From NCBI GenBank assembly GCA_012840385.1, contig DULK01000063.1, positions 1 to 60,901 on the forward strand: a DNA stretch of 60,901 bases, given 5' to 3'. The DNA is from Syntrophomonadaceae bacterium. GTDB taxonomy: Bacteria > Bacillota > DSM-12270 > Thermacetogeniales > Thermacetogeniaceae. Under the pieces are notes generated by a model, which was not told the DNA's origin, searched no databases, and saw nothing but the letters and a program-made list of their open reading frames with translations. A program made the position numbers and the translations under genes. Of this stretch, positions 18,263-28,190 are shown in pieces. Position 1 is the stretch's first letter, and each line of letters starts with the position of its first letter.

Positions 18263-19828
18263 CTACTTCTCCTGCTCCTCTTGAGGTTCACCGCCCCCCC
18301 GAAACACGGCATCTTCGCCGTATTCGTGAATAACCTTGTTGATAGCGTTAAGGTAGGCCTTGACGCTGGATTCGATAATATCGGTGCTGACCCCCCGGCC
18401 CACAAAGGTCCGCCCCCGGTAGTCCACCCTGACAACCACCTCGCCCAGAGCGTCCTTCCCACCGGTAATGGCGCTCAGGGAGTATTCGGTCAGAGACAGG
18501 TCCTGGATCCCGACGATCTTGTCAACCGCTTTGAAAGCGGCGTCCACCGGGCCATCCCCGCAGGCCGCATCCTCCAGCGTACCGCCGTTCCGCCTCAGTC
18601 CCACCGTGGCAGTGGGAACTACCGTAGTGCCGCTCGAGATGTGAAGGTAAGAAAGCTGGTACAGCTCCGGAGCTATCTTAATCTCATTTTTAACGATAGC
18701 TTCCAGGTCTAGATCGGTAATTTCCTTTTTGCGATCGGCCAGGTTTTTAAACCTCACGAACGCCCTCTCCAGCTCGTCGTCCTTGAGGATGTACCCCAGT
18801 TCGGCCAGCCTCTCCCTCAGGGCATGGCGCCCGGAGTGCTTTCCTAAAACCAGGTTGGTCTGGCTCAGCCCGATCAGTTGCGGGTTCATGATCTCGTAGG
18901 TCTGACGCTCTTTCAAAACACCGTCCTGGTGAATGCCCGATTCGTGGAGAAAGGCATTTTTGCCCACAATGGCCTTATTGGGCTGTACGGGAATGCCGGT
19001 CAGGGAACTCACCATCTTGCTGGTCCGGTAAATCTCATCGTACTTGATCGCGGTCTCGCAGTCGTAGTAGGACCGCCTGGTGTAGAGGCCCATCACGATC
19101 TCCTCCAGGGCGGCGTTTCCGGCCCGCTCGCCGAGGCCGTTCACGGCGCATTCCACCTGTTGGGCGCCGCTCTGCACTGCAGCCAGGGAATTGGCAACAG
19201 CCAGGCCGAGGTCGTTGTGGCAGTGCACGCTCAAGATAACCCGATCGATATTCTTAACCCGCTCCCGGATCCGGGTGATGAATTCCCCAAACTCGGAGGG
19301 TATGGCATACCCAACCGTATCCGGTATGTTGATCACCGTTGCTCCGGCCTCGATGGCTGCTTCGATCACCTTGCACAAAAAGTCGAGTTCGCTGCGCGAG
19401 GCATCCTCGGCGGAGAACTCCACGTCGGGGGTATACTGCCTGGCGTATTTGACCGCTGCGACCGCCTGCTCCAGAACCTCTTCCCTGGTTTTCTTAAGCT
19501 TATACTTCATATGTATATCCGAAGTGGCAATAAAGGTATGAATTCGCGGCCTTTCGGCCTCCCTCAGGGCCTCCCAGGCACGATCGATGTCCTCCCGGTT
19601 CGCCCGGGCCAGGGCGGCGATTACCGGCCCCCGCACCTCCCTGGCGATCTCCCGGACCGCAGCGAAATCCCCCGGGGAAGCGATCGGAAAACCGGCTTCG
19701 ATCACATCCACGTTTAGTGCAGCAAGCTGCAGGGCAATTTCCATCTTTTCTCTGACATTCAGGCTTACTCCGGGGGACTGCTCACCGTCCCGGAGGGTAG
19801 TATCAAAGATAAAAACCCGTCTTGCCAA
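18263..19828 (-). CDS. leuA: 2-Isopropylmalate synthase
   Basis: Condenses acetyl-CoA with 2-oxoisovalerate, the first committed step of leucine synthesis. About 521 residues: catalytic barrel ([25 protein letters not shown]; metal-binding [37 protein letters not shown]) and a C-terminal regulatory domain (about 390-510) for leucine feedback. TTG 19828 is chosen because AGGAGG lies eight bases upstream and the family N terminus is [14 protein letters not shown]; an in-frame ATG at 19849 has no such site. The gene follows ilvC with about 30 bases between. Confidence 0.96.
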   Translation of the reverse strand: MARRVFIFDTTLRDGEQSPGVSLNVREKMEIALQLAALNVDVIEAGFPIASPGDFAAVREIAREVRGPVIAALARANREDIDRAWEALREAERPRIHTFIATSDIHMKYKLKKTREEVLEQAVAAVKYARQYTPDVEFSAEDASRSELDFLCKVIEAAIEAGATVINIPDTVGYAIPSEFGEFITRIRERVKNIDRVILSVHCHNDLGLAVANSLAAVQSGAQQVECAVNGLGERAGNAALEEIVMGLYTRRSYYDCETAIKYDEIYRTSKMVSSLTGIPVQPNKAIVGKNAFLHESGIHQDGVLKERQTYEIMNPQLIGLSQTNLVLGKHSGRHALRERLAELGYILKDDELERAFVRFKNLADRKKEITDLDLEAIVKNEIKIAPELYQLSYLHISSGTTVVPTATVGLRRNGGTLEDAACGDGPVDAAFKAVDKIVGIQDLSLTEYSLSAITGGKDALGEVVVRVDYRGRTFVGRGVSTDIIESSVKAYLNAINKVIHEYGEDAVFRGGGEPQEEQEK

Positions 19829-19858
19829 GGCAACAACCTCCTGTTGCAAAACATGCCG

Positions 19859-20863
19859 CTATTTCACAAGCCTGTTCTGGCTCAACCAGGGCATCATCGA
19901 GCGCAGCTGCTTCCCGACTTTCTCGATCAGGTGGTCCGCTTCCTTCTTTTGCATAGCGTTAAAGACCGGCCTTCCCACCTGGTTTTCCAGGAGCCATTCC
20001 CTGGCAAAACTGCCGTCCTGGATCTCCTTCAATATTTTTTTCATCTCCCGGCGCGTTTCTTCGGTAATAATACGCTTTCCTCGGGTGAGGTCTCCGTACT
20101 CGGCGGTGTTGCTGATGGAGTAGCGCATGGTGCTGATCCCGCCCTCGTACATCAGGTCGACTATCAGCTTCAGTTCATGCAGGCATTCAAAGTAGGCGAT
20201 CTCCGGCTGGTACCCGGCCTCCACCAGGGTATCAAAACCAGCCCTGACCAGTTCGGTGACCCCGCCGCAGAGAACGGCCTGCTCCCCGAAAAGGTCGGTC
20301 TCTGTCTCTTCTTTGAATGTGGTTTCTATAACACCCGCCCGGGTGCAGCCGATCCCTTTGGCATAGGCCAGGGCAATCTGCAGGGCCTGCCCTGTGTAGT
20401 CCTGCTGGACTGCGACCAGCGCCGGCACCCCGGCGCCCTCCTCGTACATCCTCCTGACAAGGTGCCCGGGGCTCTTAGGGGCGATCATGAATACGTCTAC
20501 TTCCCCGGGAGGAATGATCTGCCCGAAGTGGATGTTAAATCCGTGTGAAAACATGAGGGCGTTCCCCGGTTTTAAGTGGGGTGCGATGTCGGTACGGTAC
20601 AGTTCCGCCTGCTTTTCGTCAGGTATCAGGATCTGGATGATGTCGGCAGCCGCTGCCGCCTCCCCTGCGGTAGCGGGTTTGAAACCGTCTTCCACAGCTC
20701 TGTTCCAGTTCTCGCTTCCGGGCACGTCGGCCACAATGACGCTAACCCCGCTGTCCCTCAGGTTCTGGGACTGGGCATGCCCCTGGCTCCCGTAACCGAT
20801 CACTGCAACCGTTTTCCCGTCCAGGTACTTGAGATCCGCATCCTGGTCGTAATAGACTTTCAT
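19859..20863 (-). CDS. ilvC: Ketol-acid reductoisomerase (class I)
   Basis: Converts acetolactate and acetohydroxybutyrate to the dihydroxy acids using NADPH and Mg2+. The 334 residues match class I. The Rossmann motif is [22 protein letters not shown], the active site includes [27 protein letters not shown], and the C-terminal knotted domain has [22 protein letters not shown] and the [18 protein letters not shown] loop. An AGAGGGAGTGG site precedes ATG 20863. Confidence 0.97.
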   Translation of the reverse strand: MKVYYDQDADLKYLDGKTVAVIGYGSQGHAQSQNLRDSGVSVIVADVPGSENWNRAVEDGFKPATAGEAAAAADIIQILIPDEKQAELYRTDIAPHLKPGNALMFSHGFNIHFGQIIPPGEVDVFMIAPKSPGHLVRRMYEEGAGVPALVAVQQDYTGQALQIALAYAKGIGCTRAGVIETTFKEETETDLFGEQAVLCGGVTELVRAGFDTLVEAGYQPEIAYFECLHELKLIVDLMYEGGISTMRYSISNTAEYGDLTRGKRIITEETRREMKKILKEIQDGSFAREWLLENQVGRPVFNAMQKKEADHLIEKVGKQLRSMMPWLSQNRLVK

Positions 20864-20881
20864 CTGTTCCCACTCCCTCTC

Positions 20882-21373
20882 TTAATCTTCTTCGTATTTC
20901 TGGCCGCGTACCATGGCTATCTTGCCCGTGCGGACCAGTTCCAAAATCCCGAAAGGCTTCAGGGATTTTTCTATTGCCCGGATCTTCCCCTCATCACCGG
21001 TGCACTCGATGATCAGGGTGTTATATCCAATATCCACAATCCTTGCCCGGAAAATGTCCACGATCTGCATGATTTCGCCGCGGATCGAGGGTTCGGCATT
21101 AACCTTGATCAGGACCAGTTCCCGGTCGACGTATTCCGCCTGAGTTACGTCCTGCACATCAATGACGTCGATGAGCTTATTCAACTGCTTCACGACCTGC
21201 TCGATCACCAGGTCATCCCCGTCGACGACGATGGTCATCCGGGAAATGGTCGGCTCGTGGGTCTCACCGACTGCCAGGCTCTCAATGTTATAACCGCGCC
21301 GGCTGAACAGCCCGGCGACACGGGTTAAAACCCCGGGTTGATTTTCCACCAAGACCGCCAGTGTATGTCTCAT
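20882..21373 (-). CDS. ilvN: Acetolactate synthase small (regulatory) subunit
   Basis: The regulatory subunit that gives the catalytic IlvB valine feedback control. The 163 residues have an N-terminal ACT domain (about 3-75, HTLAVLVENQPGVLTRVAGLFSRRGYNIESLAVG) and the C-terminal ALS_ss_C domain. It begins three bases after the ilvB stop. Confidence 0.96.
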   Translation of the reverse strand: MRHTLAVLVENQPGVLTRVAGLFSRRGYNIESLAVGETHEPTISRMTIVVDGDDLVIEQVVKQLNKLIDVIDVQDVTQAEYVDRELVLIKVNAEPSIRGEIMQIVDIFRARIVDIGYNTLIIECTGDEGKIRAIEKSLKPFGILELVRTGKIAMVRGQKYEED

Positions 21374-21376
21374 CTC

Positions 21377-23047
21377 CTAACACCCCACCATCTTTGTCAG
21401 TGATTCCCCTGCCGGAACCATCGGAAAGACATTTTCTTCCCGGGCGATCACGAAATCTATGATGACCGGTTTCGGGGTAGCAATCGCCCGCTCCAGGGCG
21501 GGACGCACCTCTTCAGAACGGGTGACCCGCATGCCAACGGCGCCGTAAGCCTCGGCCAGCTTGACAAAGTCGGGTAGATCGGGGAATTCGGTTTGCGAAT
21601 ACCTCTTGTTGTTGAACAACTCCTGCCACTGGCGCACCATTCCCAGGAAACGGTTGTTGAGAATGGCGATGTTGATCGGAAGGTTATACTGTACAGCAGT
21701 GGCCAGTTCCTGAACGGTCATCTGGATACTGCCGTCCCCGGCGATGTCAAAGACAACCGCATCCGGCCGGCCGATCTGGGCTCCGACGGCCGCCGGGAGA
21801 CCAAAGCCCATGGTCCCCAATCCGCCCGATGAGATAAATGTACGCGGCCGCAATGCCTTGTAGTACTGGGCGGCCCACATCTGGTTCTGCCCCACCTCGG
21901 TGGTGATGACGGCATTTTTATCCCTGGTTATTTCCCAGATCTGCTCTATAACATACTGGGGTTTGAGAACGCCCTCCTCATTGGTATACCTGAGCGGGTA
22001 CTCAGCCTTCCACTGCTCGATCTGCTTCAGCCATTCCCTGGTGTCCGGCACTTCGACCCGCTGGATAAGCTCCTTTAAAATGGGCTTGACATCGCCGATG
22101 AGGGGAATGTGCACCCGGACGTTCTTGCCGATTTCTGCAGGATCGATATCGATATGGATCACCCGTGCATTTGGAGCAAAGGTGTCCAGCCTCCCCGTCA
22201 CCCTGTCGTCAAACCGGGCACCGATGGCGATAATCAGATCGCTGTAGGAAACGGCATAGTTGGCATAAGCCGTGCCGTGCATCCCCACCATGCCCAGGGA
22301 CAGTGGATGTGTTTCCGGGAAAGAGCCCTTCCCAAGAAGTGTGTTGGTAACGGGTATCCGGGTTTTTTCGGCAAACTCCCGCAACTCCTCGGCGGCGTTC
22401 GAGGAGATGACCCCCCCGCCCGCGTAGATCACCGGCTTCCGGGCTTCTCCAATCGCCCTGGCAGCCTGGTAAACCTGTGCGGAGTCGCATCTACCGGGAA
22501 CCCGGTAGCCCCGGAAGGTAACCTGCGGCGGGTACTCAAATTCCGCCTGGGCGATAGTGATATCTTTCGGCAGGTCGATCAGCACCGGCCCCGGCCTGCC
22601 CGTTGTGGCAATGTGGAAAGCCGCCCGGATGGTGGCAGCAAGCTGGTTTACGTCCTTGACCAGGTAGCTGTGCTTAACGATCGGGAGGGTGATCCCTGTG
22701 ATGTCCGCCTCCTGGAAAGAATCGCGCCCGATGGCAGAAAGGTTCACCTGCCCTGTAAAAGCAATGATAGGCACCGAATCCATGTAGGCGTTGGCGATGC
22801 CGGTAACCAGATTCGTCGCCCCGGGCCCGGAAGTGGCGATACAAACGCCGGGCTTCCCCGTGGCGCGGGCGTAACCATCGGCGGCGTGGGCGGCTCCCTG
22901 TTCGTGGCGCACCAAAATGTGCCTGATCGGGGAATCGTACAGCTTGTCATAAAGGGGCAGCACTGCTCCGCCGGGATAACCAAAAACAACCTCGACCCCT
23001 TCATACTCGAGGGCCTTGCAGATGATCTCAGCTCCAGTAAGTTTCAT
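21377..23047 (-). CDS. ilvB: Acetolactate synthase large (catalytic) subunit
   Basis: A thiamine diphosphate enzyme making acetolactate from two pyruvates, or acetohydroxybutyrate from pyruvate plus 2-oxobutyrate. The 556 residues show [15 protein letters not shown], the catalytic Glu in [23 protein letters not shown], a central FAD domain, and the ThDP-binding [31 protein letters not shown]. The start overlaps the ilvD stop by four bases. Confidence 0.97.
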   Translation of the reverse strand: MKLTGAEIICKALEYEGVEVVFGYPGGAVLPLYDKLYDSPIRHILVRHEQGAAHAADGYARATGKPGVCIATSGPGATNLVTGIANAYMDSVPIIAFTGQVNLSAIGRDSFQEADITGITLPIVKHSYLVKDVNQLAATIRAAFHIATTGRPGPVLIDLPKDITIAQAEFEYPPQVTFRGYRVPGRCDSAQVYQAARAIGEARKPVIYAGGGVISSNAAEELREFAEKTRIPVTNTLLGKGSFPETHPLSLGMVGMHGTAYANYAVSYSDLIIAIGARFDDRVTGRLDTFAPNARVIHIDIDPAEIGKNVRVHIPLIGDVKPILKELIQRVEVPDTREWLKQIEQWKAEYPLRYTNEEGVLKPQYVIEQIWEITRDKNAVITTEVGQNQMWAAQYYKALRPRTFISSGGLGTMGFGLPAAVGAQIGRPDAVVFDIAGDGSIQMTVQELATAVQYNLPINIAILNNRFLGMVRQWQELFNNKRYSQTEFPDLPDFVKLAEAYGAVGMRVTRSEEVRPALERAIATPKPVIIDFVIAREENVFPMVPAGESLTKMVGC

Positions 23048-24729
23048 CTCCTCACCTCCTCATCTGATGACCCGAGCAACACCGCACCCCGGCTCGCCGA
23101 TGTAACCAGGGCGGCGTAGCGGGCCAGATAGCCTGTTTTAATCTTTGGTTCAGGCTGCTTCCAGTTTTGGCGCCTCCTGTTCAACTCCGTTTCATCAACC
23201 AGGACATCAAGCCTCCTGTTGGGTATATCGATCTGAATGATGTCCCCTTCTTCTACCAGGGCAAGCGGTCCTCCTTCTGCAGCCTCCGGAGAAATGTGGC
23301 CGATGGAAGCGCCCCTTGTGGCACCGGAGAAGCGCCCGTCCGTAATCAGGGCCACCTCCCTGTCGAGTCCCATACCCGCCACTGCAGAGGTGGGGGTGAG
23401 CATCTCCCTCATCCCCGGGCCTCCCTTTGGCCCTTCGTACCTGATGACGATCACCTCACCCGGTTTGATCCGGCCGCCCAGAATGGCGGCACAGGCCTCC
23501 TCCTCGCTGTTGAAGACCCGGGCCGGCCCTTTGTGCACGAGCATCTCCGGTGCAACGGCGGATTGTTTGACAACCGCCCCGTCCGGCGCCAGGTTCCCCC
23601 TCAAGATGGCCAGCCCGCCGGTGGGGCTGTAGGGATCTTCAACCTTCCTGATAACTTCTGTCTCCATCTTTTTGATACGGCTCAGGTTCTCGGAAACGCT
23701 CCGCCCGGTGACCGTCAAGGCATCCCCATGCAGGAGGCCGTGGTCGAGCAGTTCCTTCATCACTGCCGGGATACCGCCCGCCTCGTTCAGGTCCTGGATG
23801 TGGTAATGGCCGGCGGGGCTCAGCTTGCACAGGTTCGGGGTGTTTCTGCTGATCCTGTCAACAAGGTCGAGGTCAAGCTTGAACCCGGCATCACGGGCAA
23901 TGGCCGGCAGATGCAGCACCGTATTGGTGGAACCCCCCAGGGCCATATCCACCGCCAGGGCGTTCAGAAAGGCCTTTTCCGTCAGGATATCCCGCGGCCG
24001 GATATTGTTTTTTAACAACTCCATAACCTGCCTGCCGGCCTCCTTGGCAAGCCTGATCCGTGCGGCGGAGACGGCGGGAATCGTTCCGTTCCCCGGCAGG
24101 GCCAGGCCCAAGGCCTCGGACAGACAGTTCATGGTATTGGCGGTAAACATTCCGGCACAGGACCCGCAGCCGGGACAGGCCTGATCTTCCAGATCGGAGA
24201 GTTCATCGACCGTGATTTTGTTGGCCCGGCAGGCGCCAACGCCTTCGAAAACGGTATTGAGATCAACGTCGCGGCCGTTCAGCCTTCCGGCCAGCATAGG
24301 GCCGCCGCTGATGATCAGGGCAGGCAGGTTCAACCTGGCCGCCGCCATCAGCATGCCCGGCACAACCTTGTCACAGTTCGTAATTAATACAAGGGCGTCA
24401 AAGGCGTGAGCTTTTGCCATTACTTCGATGGAATCGGCGATCAGCTCGCGACTGGCAAGGGAATAGTGCATTCCTTCGTGATTCATGGCGATGCCGTCGC
24501 AGACGGCGATGGCGGGAAATTCGATGGGTGTACCCCCGTTTGCCCGGATCCCCGCCTTAACCGCTGCGGCGATCTGATCCAGGTGCAGGTGGCCCGGAAC
24601 CACCTCGTTCTGGGAGTTTACAACGCCGACAAAAGGGCGTTCTCTCTCCCAGTCGGTCAGGCCGAGGGCTTTCAACAAAGACCTGTGCGGTGCTTTTTCT
24701 ATACCGTTTTTTATTCTGCTGCTGGTCAA
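23044..24729 (-). CDS. ilvD: Dihydroxy-acid dehydratase
   Basis: An Fe-S dehydratase that makes the 2-oxo acids for valine, leucine and isoleucine. About 561 residues. Cluster cysteines are in [16 protein letters not shown] and [37 protein letters not shown] and [21 protein letters not shown] are further signatures. TTG 24729 is chosen: GAGGTGA lies five bases before it and the protein then begins [24 protein letters not shown], matching the family. Frames from 24738 (GTG) or 24807 would add an unconserved tail. Confidence 0.96.
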   Translation of the reverse strand: MTSSRIKNGIEKAPHRSLLKALGLTDWERERPFVGVVNSQNEVVPGHLHLDQIAAAVKAGIRANGGTPIEFPAIAVCDGIAMNHEGMHYSLASRELIADSIEVMAKAHAFDALVLITNCDKVVPGMLMAAARLNLPALIISGGPMLAGRLNGRDVDLNTVFEGVGACRANKITVDELSDLEDQACPGCGSCAGMFTANTMNCLSEALGLALPGNGTIPAVSAARIRLAKEAGRQVMELLKNNIRPRDILTEKAFLNALAVDMALGGSTNTVLHLPAIARDAGFKLDLDLVDRISRNTPNLCKLSPAGHYHIQDLNEAGGIPAVMKELLDHGLLHGDALTVTGRSVSENLSRIKKMETEVIRKVEDPYSPTGGLAILRGNLAPDGAVVKQSAVAPEMLVHKGPARVFNSEEEACAAILGGRIKPGEVIVIRYEGPKGGPGMREMLTPTSAVAGMGLDREVALITDGRFSGATRGASIGHISPEAAEGGPLALVEEGDIIQIDIPNRRLDVLVDETELNRRRQNWKQPEPKIKTGYLARYAALVTSASRGAVLLGSSDEEVRR

Positions 24730-24776
24730 TGAACTCACCTCTCCCCTTGAATTATTCAAATGTCTTTTACCGGCGT

Positions 24777-25658
24777 TCAATCCGGAAATATCTCCGGACC
24801 ATCCCATTCGGTCAGCTTCCGGAATTCCTTGATGAGGGCTTTCGTAATCTCACCCGGCCTGCCATCGCCGATGACCCGTCCGTCCACCTTTACGACAGGC
24901 ACCAGTTCAGCGGCGGTTCCCGACAGGAAGCACTCGTCAGCAACGAAAATGTCGTGGCGGGTGAACACCTTCTCGCTGGCCCTGTAGCCGAGTTTTTCGG
25001 CCAGTTCGAGAACGGCGTTCCTGGTTACACCCTCCAGGATCCCCAAAAACGGCGGCGGTGTGATGACCTCGCCTTTCTTGACAATGAAGATATTATCACC
25101 GGTGCACTCGGTCACGTATCCCTCGCTGCTGAGCAGTATCGCCTCCGATACGCCGGCCAGGTTGGCCTCGATCTTGGCCAGGACGTTGTTCAAGTAGTTA
25201 AGGGATTTGATCCTGGGATTAACCCCCTCTACAATGTTGCGGCGGGTCGGCACCGTCACAACCTCCAGGCCCTTTTCATATAATTCCTCGGGATAAAGCT
25301 GGATCGATGCAGCAATGATGAAAATACTGGGTTCCGGGCACTTGCGCGGGTCCAGACCCAGGTCGCCCTTCCCCCTTGTTACCACAAGCCGGATGTAGGC
25401 GTCCCGCAGGTTGTTGCGCCGCAGGGTTTCTAAAACCGCCTCAAACATTTCCGACTTTGGCATCCCGATATCCAGCATGATGGATTTGGCCGATTCGTAG
25501 AGCCGGTCAATGTGCTCCTTCAAGCGAAATACCCGGTTATTGTAGGCGCGGATTCCCTCAAAAACTCCGTCGCCGTAAAGCACTCCGTGGTCAAAAACGG
25601 AAACCTTGGCCTCTTCCTCGTCAACAAATTTTCCGTTAAGATAGATGATAAGCCCCAT
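24777..25658 (-). CDS. ilvE: Branched-chain amino acid aminotransferase
   Basis: A class IV PLP aminotransferase for the last step of valine, leucine and isoleucine synthesis. About 293 residues from ATG 25658, which follows AAGGAGAGGATCAAG and gives [40 protein letters not shown]. The PLP lysine is in [36 protein letters not shown] and [11 protein letters not shown] are the cofactor-side loops. D-amino-acid transaminases look similar, but being first gene of the ilv/leu operon settles the role. It lies directly behind the T-box leader. Confidence 0.94.
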   Translation of the reverse strand: MGLIIYLNGKFVDEEEAKVSVFDHGVLYGDGVFEGIRAYNNRVFRLKEHIDRLYESAKSIMLDIGMPKSEMFEAVLETLRRNNLRDAYIRLVVTRGKGDLGLDPRKCPEPSIFIIAASIQLYPEELYEKGLEVVTVPTRRNIVEGVNPRIKSLNYLNNVLAKIEANLAGVSEAILLSSEGYVTECTGDNIFIVKKGEVITPPPFLGILEGVTRNAVLELAEKLGYRASEKVFTRHDIFVADECFLSGTAAELVPVVKVDGRVIGDGRPGEITKALIKEFRKLTEWDGPEIFPD

Positions 25659-25765
25659 CTTGATCCTCTCCTTAAGATTTACTTGAGGCGCGCAGCCGTG
25701 AAAATGGTTTTTCCCGGTCACCTCCCCTGGATAGCCAGCATAATTCTTGCCCGCAAAAAGGTTAT

Positions 25766-26082
25766 AAAAAACCCCCTCGTACCAGACAGTTTTCTGTCAG
25801 GGACGAGAGGGACCCGCGGTACCACCCTGCTTGTTGCCTCCATAATTACGCCTTTCCGTAGAGTACAACCACTCCGTCCAGTAATTTTAACGGACTGAAC
25901 CTGGACTGTCCGGCACCACCTACTAGGCACAAAGGCCGTTCAGATAGCAGCTATGGGAAGAGACGACCGATCACAGGCACCGGTACTGGCTTTCAGCGAA
26001 CGCCAGCTCTCTGTAACCGGTTCTCCTGTGGGGGTATGCTCCCGTCATTGCTTTTAAACTCGATATTGAAGAAAGTGTATTT
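25766..26082 (-). promoter_or_regulatory. T-box leader of the ilv-leu-cimA operon
   Basis: The minus strand has the conserved T-box AGGGTGGTACCGCG (25828-25815), then an intrinsic terminator whose stem (CCCTCTCGT with ACGAGGGGG) ends in six Ts at 25771-25766. Upstream is a Stem I with the AGAGAG element and pairings CACAGG/CCTGTG, ACCGG/CCGGT and CTGGC/GCCAG. Uncharged tRNA binding should favour the antiterminator. The best specifier candidate is ATC (25971-25969, isoleucine), in the internal loop below CACAGG/CCTGTG between GACG and CGTC; that assignment is tentative. Confidence 0.93.
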
Positions 26083-26088
26083 CTGTCT

Positions 26089-26117
26089 AGTATAGAAAGG
26101 TTCCTATTTCATGTCAA
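26089..26117 (-). promoter_or_regulatory. Sigma-A promoter of the ilv-leu-cimA operon
   Basis: On the minus strand: TTGACA (26117-26112), a 17-base spacer, TATACT (26094-26089), an almost perfect consensus. Transcription should start near 26082, at the head of the T-box leader. Confidence 0.88.
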
Positions 26118-26204
26118 TAATTTTTTTGGTTTTTTTTAAAGAAACTTTTAACGAGACAGCCCTTGCTGCCGTCTTTATCAATCTAACAGTTTCGACAGGA
26201 TCGA

Positions 26205-26293
26205 GATTTAGAAAATTTTTGTAGCAGGGGCCCTCCATGCTGAACAAGCTTCTGCGGATGCATTCTGGATTTAGAAAATTTTAATGAAGCAGG
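26205..26293. repeat. Pair of short direct repeats
   Basis: GATTTAGAAAATTTT occurs at 26205-26219 and 26268-26282, each followed within a few bases by a (T/A)(G/A)(T/A)AGCAGG-like stretch. They lie in the divergent spacer between the ilv promoter and the Rrf2 gene and could be operator sites or a small duplication. Nothing else is evident in this spacer. Confidence 0.5.
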
Positions 26294-26299
26294 ATCTTT

Positions 26300-26328
26300 T
26301 TGTATTGTAAAATAGCCGGATATATGAT
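26300..26328 (+). promoter_or_regulatory. Possible promoter of the Rrf2 gene
   Basis: TTGTAT (26300-26305), a 17-base spacer, TATGAT (26323-26328). This lies about 40 bases before the proposed Rrf2 start. The AT-rich stretch after it could host an Rrf2 operator. Confidence 0.4.
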
Positions 26329-26368
26329 ATATTAGGTCTGTAATATCTTATAAGGGAGAGATGGTCTC

Positions 26369-26761
26369 ATTACACTCACCCGAGAAGGCGAATACGCTGT
26401 TAGATGCATGTTGGAACTGGCCAAAAATTACGGAAAGGAACGTCTTTCCACAAAGGCGGTAGCTGCCAAACAGGAGATACCGCCGGTATTCCTCACCAAG
26501 ATTCTGAAAATTTTAATTAAAGGCGGGCTGGTTGTCAGTCAAAGAGGGCCATCGGGGGGGATTATGCTCGCCAAACCCCCCTCTGAAATCACACTCCGGG
26601 AAGTTGTCGAAATCGTGGAAGGACCCTTTGCCTTAAATATCTGTCTAAGTGAGGCAGGGCAATGCACGAGAAAGCCCCATTGCAAGGTTCATCAGGTGTG
26701 GTACAAAGCCCAAGATGCCATGTTGAAAGAACTGGATGTCCCACTGGATAAACTGCTTTAG
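26369..26761 (+). CDS. Rrf2-family Fe-S transcriptional regulator, probable ATT start
   Basis: A winged-helix Rrf2/IscR-type regulator. From 26369 the product would be about 130 residues and begin (M)TLTREGEYAVRCMLELAKNYG, matching the family N terminus (MKLT.EGEYA.R). Three cysteines spaced C-x6-C-x5-C (about 92, 99 and 105, NICLSEAGQC..PHC) fit an Fe-S cluster site. The only in-frame ATG (26408) would remove most of the first helix; ATT 26369 lies exactly where the initiator is expected, ten bases after GGGAG. The in-phase codon after it is ACA, not a start. It precedes a rubrerythrin-type gene, so a redox or iron-sulfur stress role is plausible. Confidence 0.85.
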   Translation: MTLTREGEYAVRCMLELAKNYGKERLSTKAVAAKQEIPPVFLTKILKILIKGGLVVSQRGPSGGIMLAKPPSEITLREVVEIVEGPFALNICLSEAGQCTRKPHCKVHQVWYKAQDAMLKELDVPLDKLL

Positions 26762-26866
26762 AAAAGCAGGCAAACACAAAGTGTATATTTACTAAAGTCG
26801 CAGGGAAAAGAAAAACCAAGGGCGGGAAGTAATTAACAATATTAATATTTATAAGGAGGGTTTTCT

Positions 26867-27289
26867 GTGGAAGTGATTAACGAGAACAAGCTGGGTGTAG
26901 CAAAGGGAACCGCAGTCGAGGAAGAGGTCAGGCAGGAATTCCGCGGGGAAACAATGGAGGTAGGCCTTTACCTTGCCATGGCGCGCCAGGCCCAGAGAGA
27001 GGGGCTGCCTGAGGTTGCCGAGGTCCTGAAGTCCATCGCCATGGATGAGGCCTGGCATGCCGCCAGGTTTGCCGAGCTTAACGGAATGATTTCTGAGGAC
27101 ACCAAGGCAAACATTGAAAAAATGCTCAAAGGTGAGATTGAGGCGAACAACGGCAAAAAGCAGGCCGCTACGAAAGCAAAGGAAGCCGGAATCGATGAGG
27201 CTCATGATGCATTTGATGAATCATCGAGGGATGAAGCCCGGCACGCCCGTGCACTGGAAGGCCTGTTAAAGAGGTACTTCAATAAATAA
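26867..27289 (+). CDS. Rubrerythrin-like ferritin-fold diiron protein
   Basis: A four-helix-bundle protein of 140 residues with repeated diiron ligands: [32 protein letters not shown] and [18 protein letters not shown]. It lacks the C-terminal rubredoxin domain of classical rubrerythrin (about 190 residues), so it needs a separate electron donor. Such proteins reduce hydrogen peroxide in anaerobes. GTG 26867 follows a good AAGGAGGG site. It lies downstream of the Rrf2 regulator on the same strand and is followed by a terminator hairpin. Confidence 0.88.
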   Translation: MEVINENKLGVAKGTAVEEEVRQEFRGETMEVGLYLAMARQAQREGLPEVAEVLKSIAMDEAWHAARFAELNGMISEDTKANIEKMLKGEIEANNGKKQAATKAKEAGIDEAHDAFDESSRDEARHARALEGLLKRYFNK

Positions 27290-27314
27290 ATTATGGATAT
27301 CAAAATGTACCGAA

Positions 27315-27345
27315 GGTACTGCAGTTCCCCGCAGTACCTTCTCTT
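27315..27345 (+). terminator. Terminator after the rubrerythrin-like gene
   Basis: GGTACTGC (27315-27322) pairs with GCAGTACC (27331-27338) around an eight-base loop, followed by TTCTCTT. It lies between two convergent genes and may serve both. Confidence 0.65.
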
Positions 27346-27353
27346 GTCATCTT

Positions 27354-28190
27354 TCATTGAGCGTACGCCAGGATGCGGGCGAGGATTTCCCGGCGCTTCG
27401 CCTCCACACCGTCAAAATCCATCGCTTCGACATAATACCGCTCCATTTCGTCGTGCACCTGTTTGGCCTTCTTGATATGACGCAGGGCTCTGTCCAAACA
27501 CCTGTCGTAAATCTCCCGGGCCCAGGCAAGCTCCTCGGCGTAGTCGTTTAGCTTTCCGGCATCAAGACAGGCATTGGTATCGAATTTCTCACACATTTTC
27601 AGGTTGGGTAAAGACGCCGGTTCAAAAGCAAGTTCGGGAAAGAGATTGATAACCGCCACTCTGCGTTCGGGAAGGACAACCAGATCCACCTGGGCAGGAT
27701 CAAAGGCGCAGTGGTAAACATCTACTTTGAGCCCGGACCGGTAAGCGTACCCGGCAAGCTCGGTAAAGATAAGCTCCTTTCCCGAGCCGGGTTCTCCCTC
27801 AACCATGTAGAGAAACTCTACCTCATCCAGGACGGTCGTCAGGTGATGGACGATCCCGTTGGGGGTGATCGCCGAAGCAAACAGGTGGCGGTCTTTAGGC
27901 TGCCCGCCCCCCCACATAAGTTTCTCCCCGAATACTTTTCTGAAGAGGTCACCGGTTAGATTATTAAAGCGGCTGCAACAAAACGCTTCGCTGCGGTAGC
28001 TTTTTTCCTCTTCGCGCACCATTTTCGCCATGAGCAGGCTGCTGTAGGCAGTCGCAAAATGCCGGCCCACTCTCTCATTAACCGAAATTATGGCCTCTTT
28101 GTGTTTGGAAAGTACGGAAACATCCCAAAACTCCCCCAGATTGACTATTTCATCGACCGCCCCTGGGTTCTGGGGATCGACCACGTGCGG
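27354..28190 (-). pseudogene. PRK06851-type P-loop ATPase, C-terminal part (split by the integrated element)
   Basis: Encodes the last 276 residues of a two-domain P-loop protein, from VVDPQNPGAVDEIVNLGEFWD to the stop, including the second P-loop VEGEPGSGKELIFTE. The open frame runs on upstream to 28316, but residues before about 28190 come from the inserted element. The missing N-terminal 94 residues, with the first P-loop, are at 50793-51074 on the same strand. Joining H94 to V95 gives 370 residues, near the usual length of this family. The two parts share the codons CCG-CAC at the break. The function of the family is unknown; the present fragment is probably not functional. Confidence 0.9.

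Noticed and set aside
24777-25658. The aminotransferase as a D-amino-acid transaminase
   Set aside because: Sequence alone is ambiguous, but its position as first gene behind the ilv-leu T-box favours IlvE.
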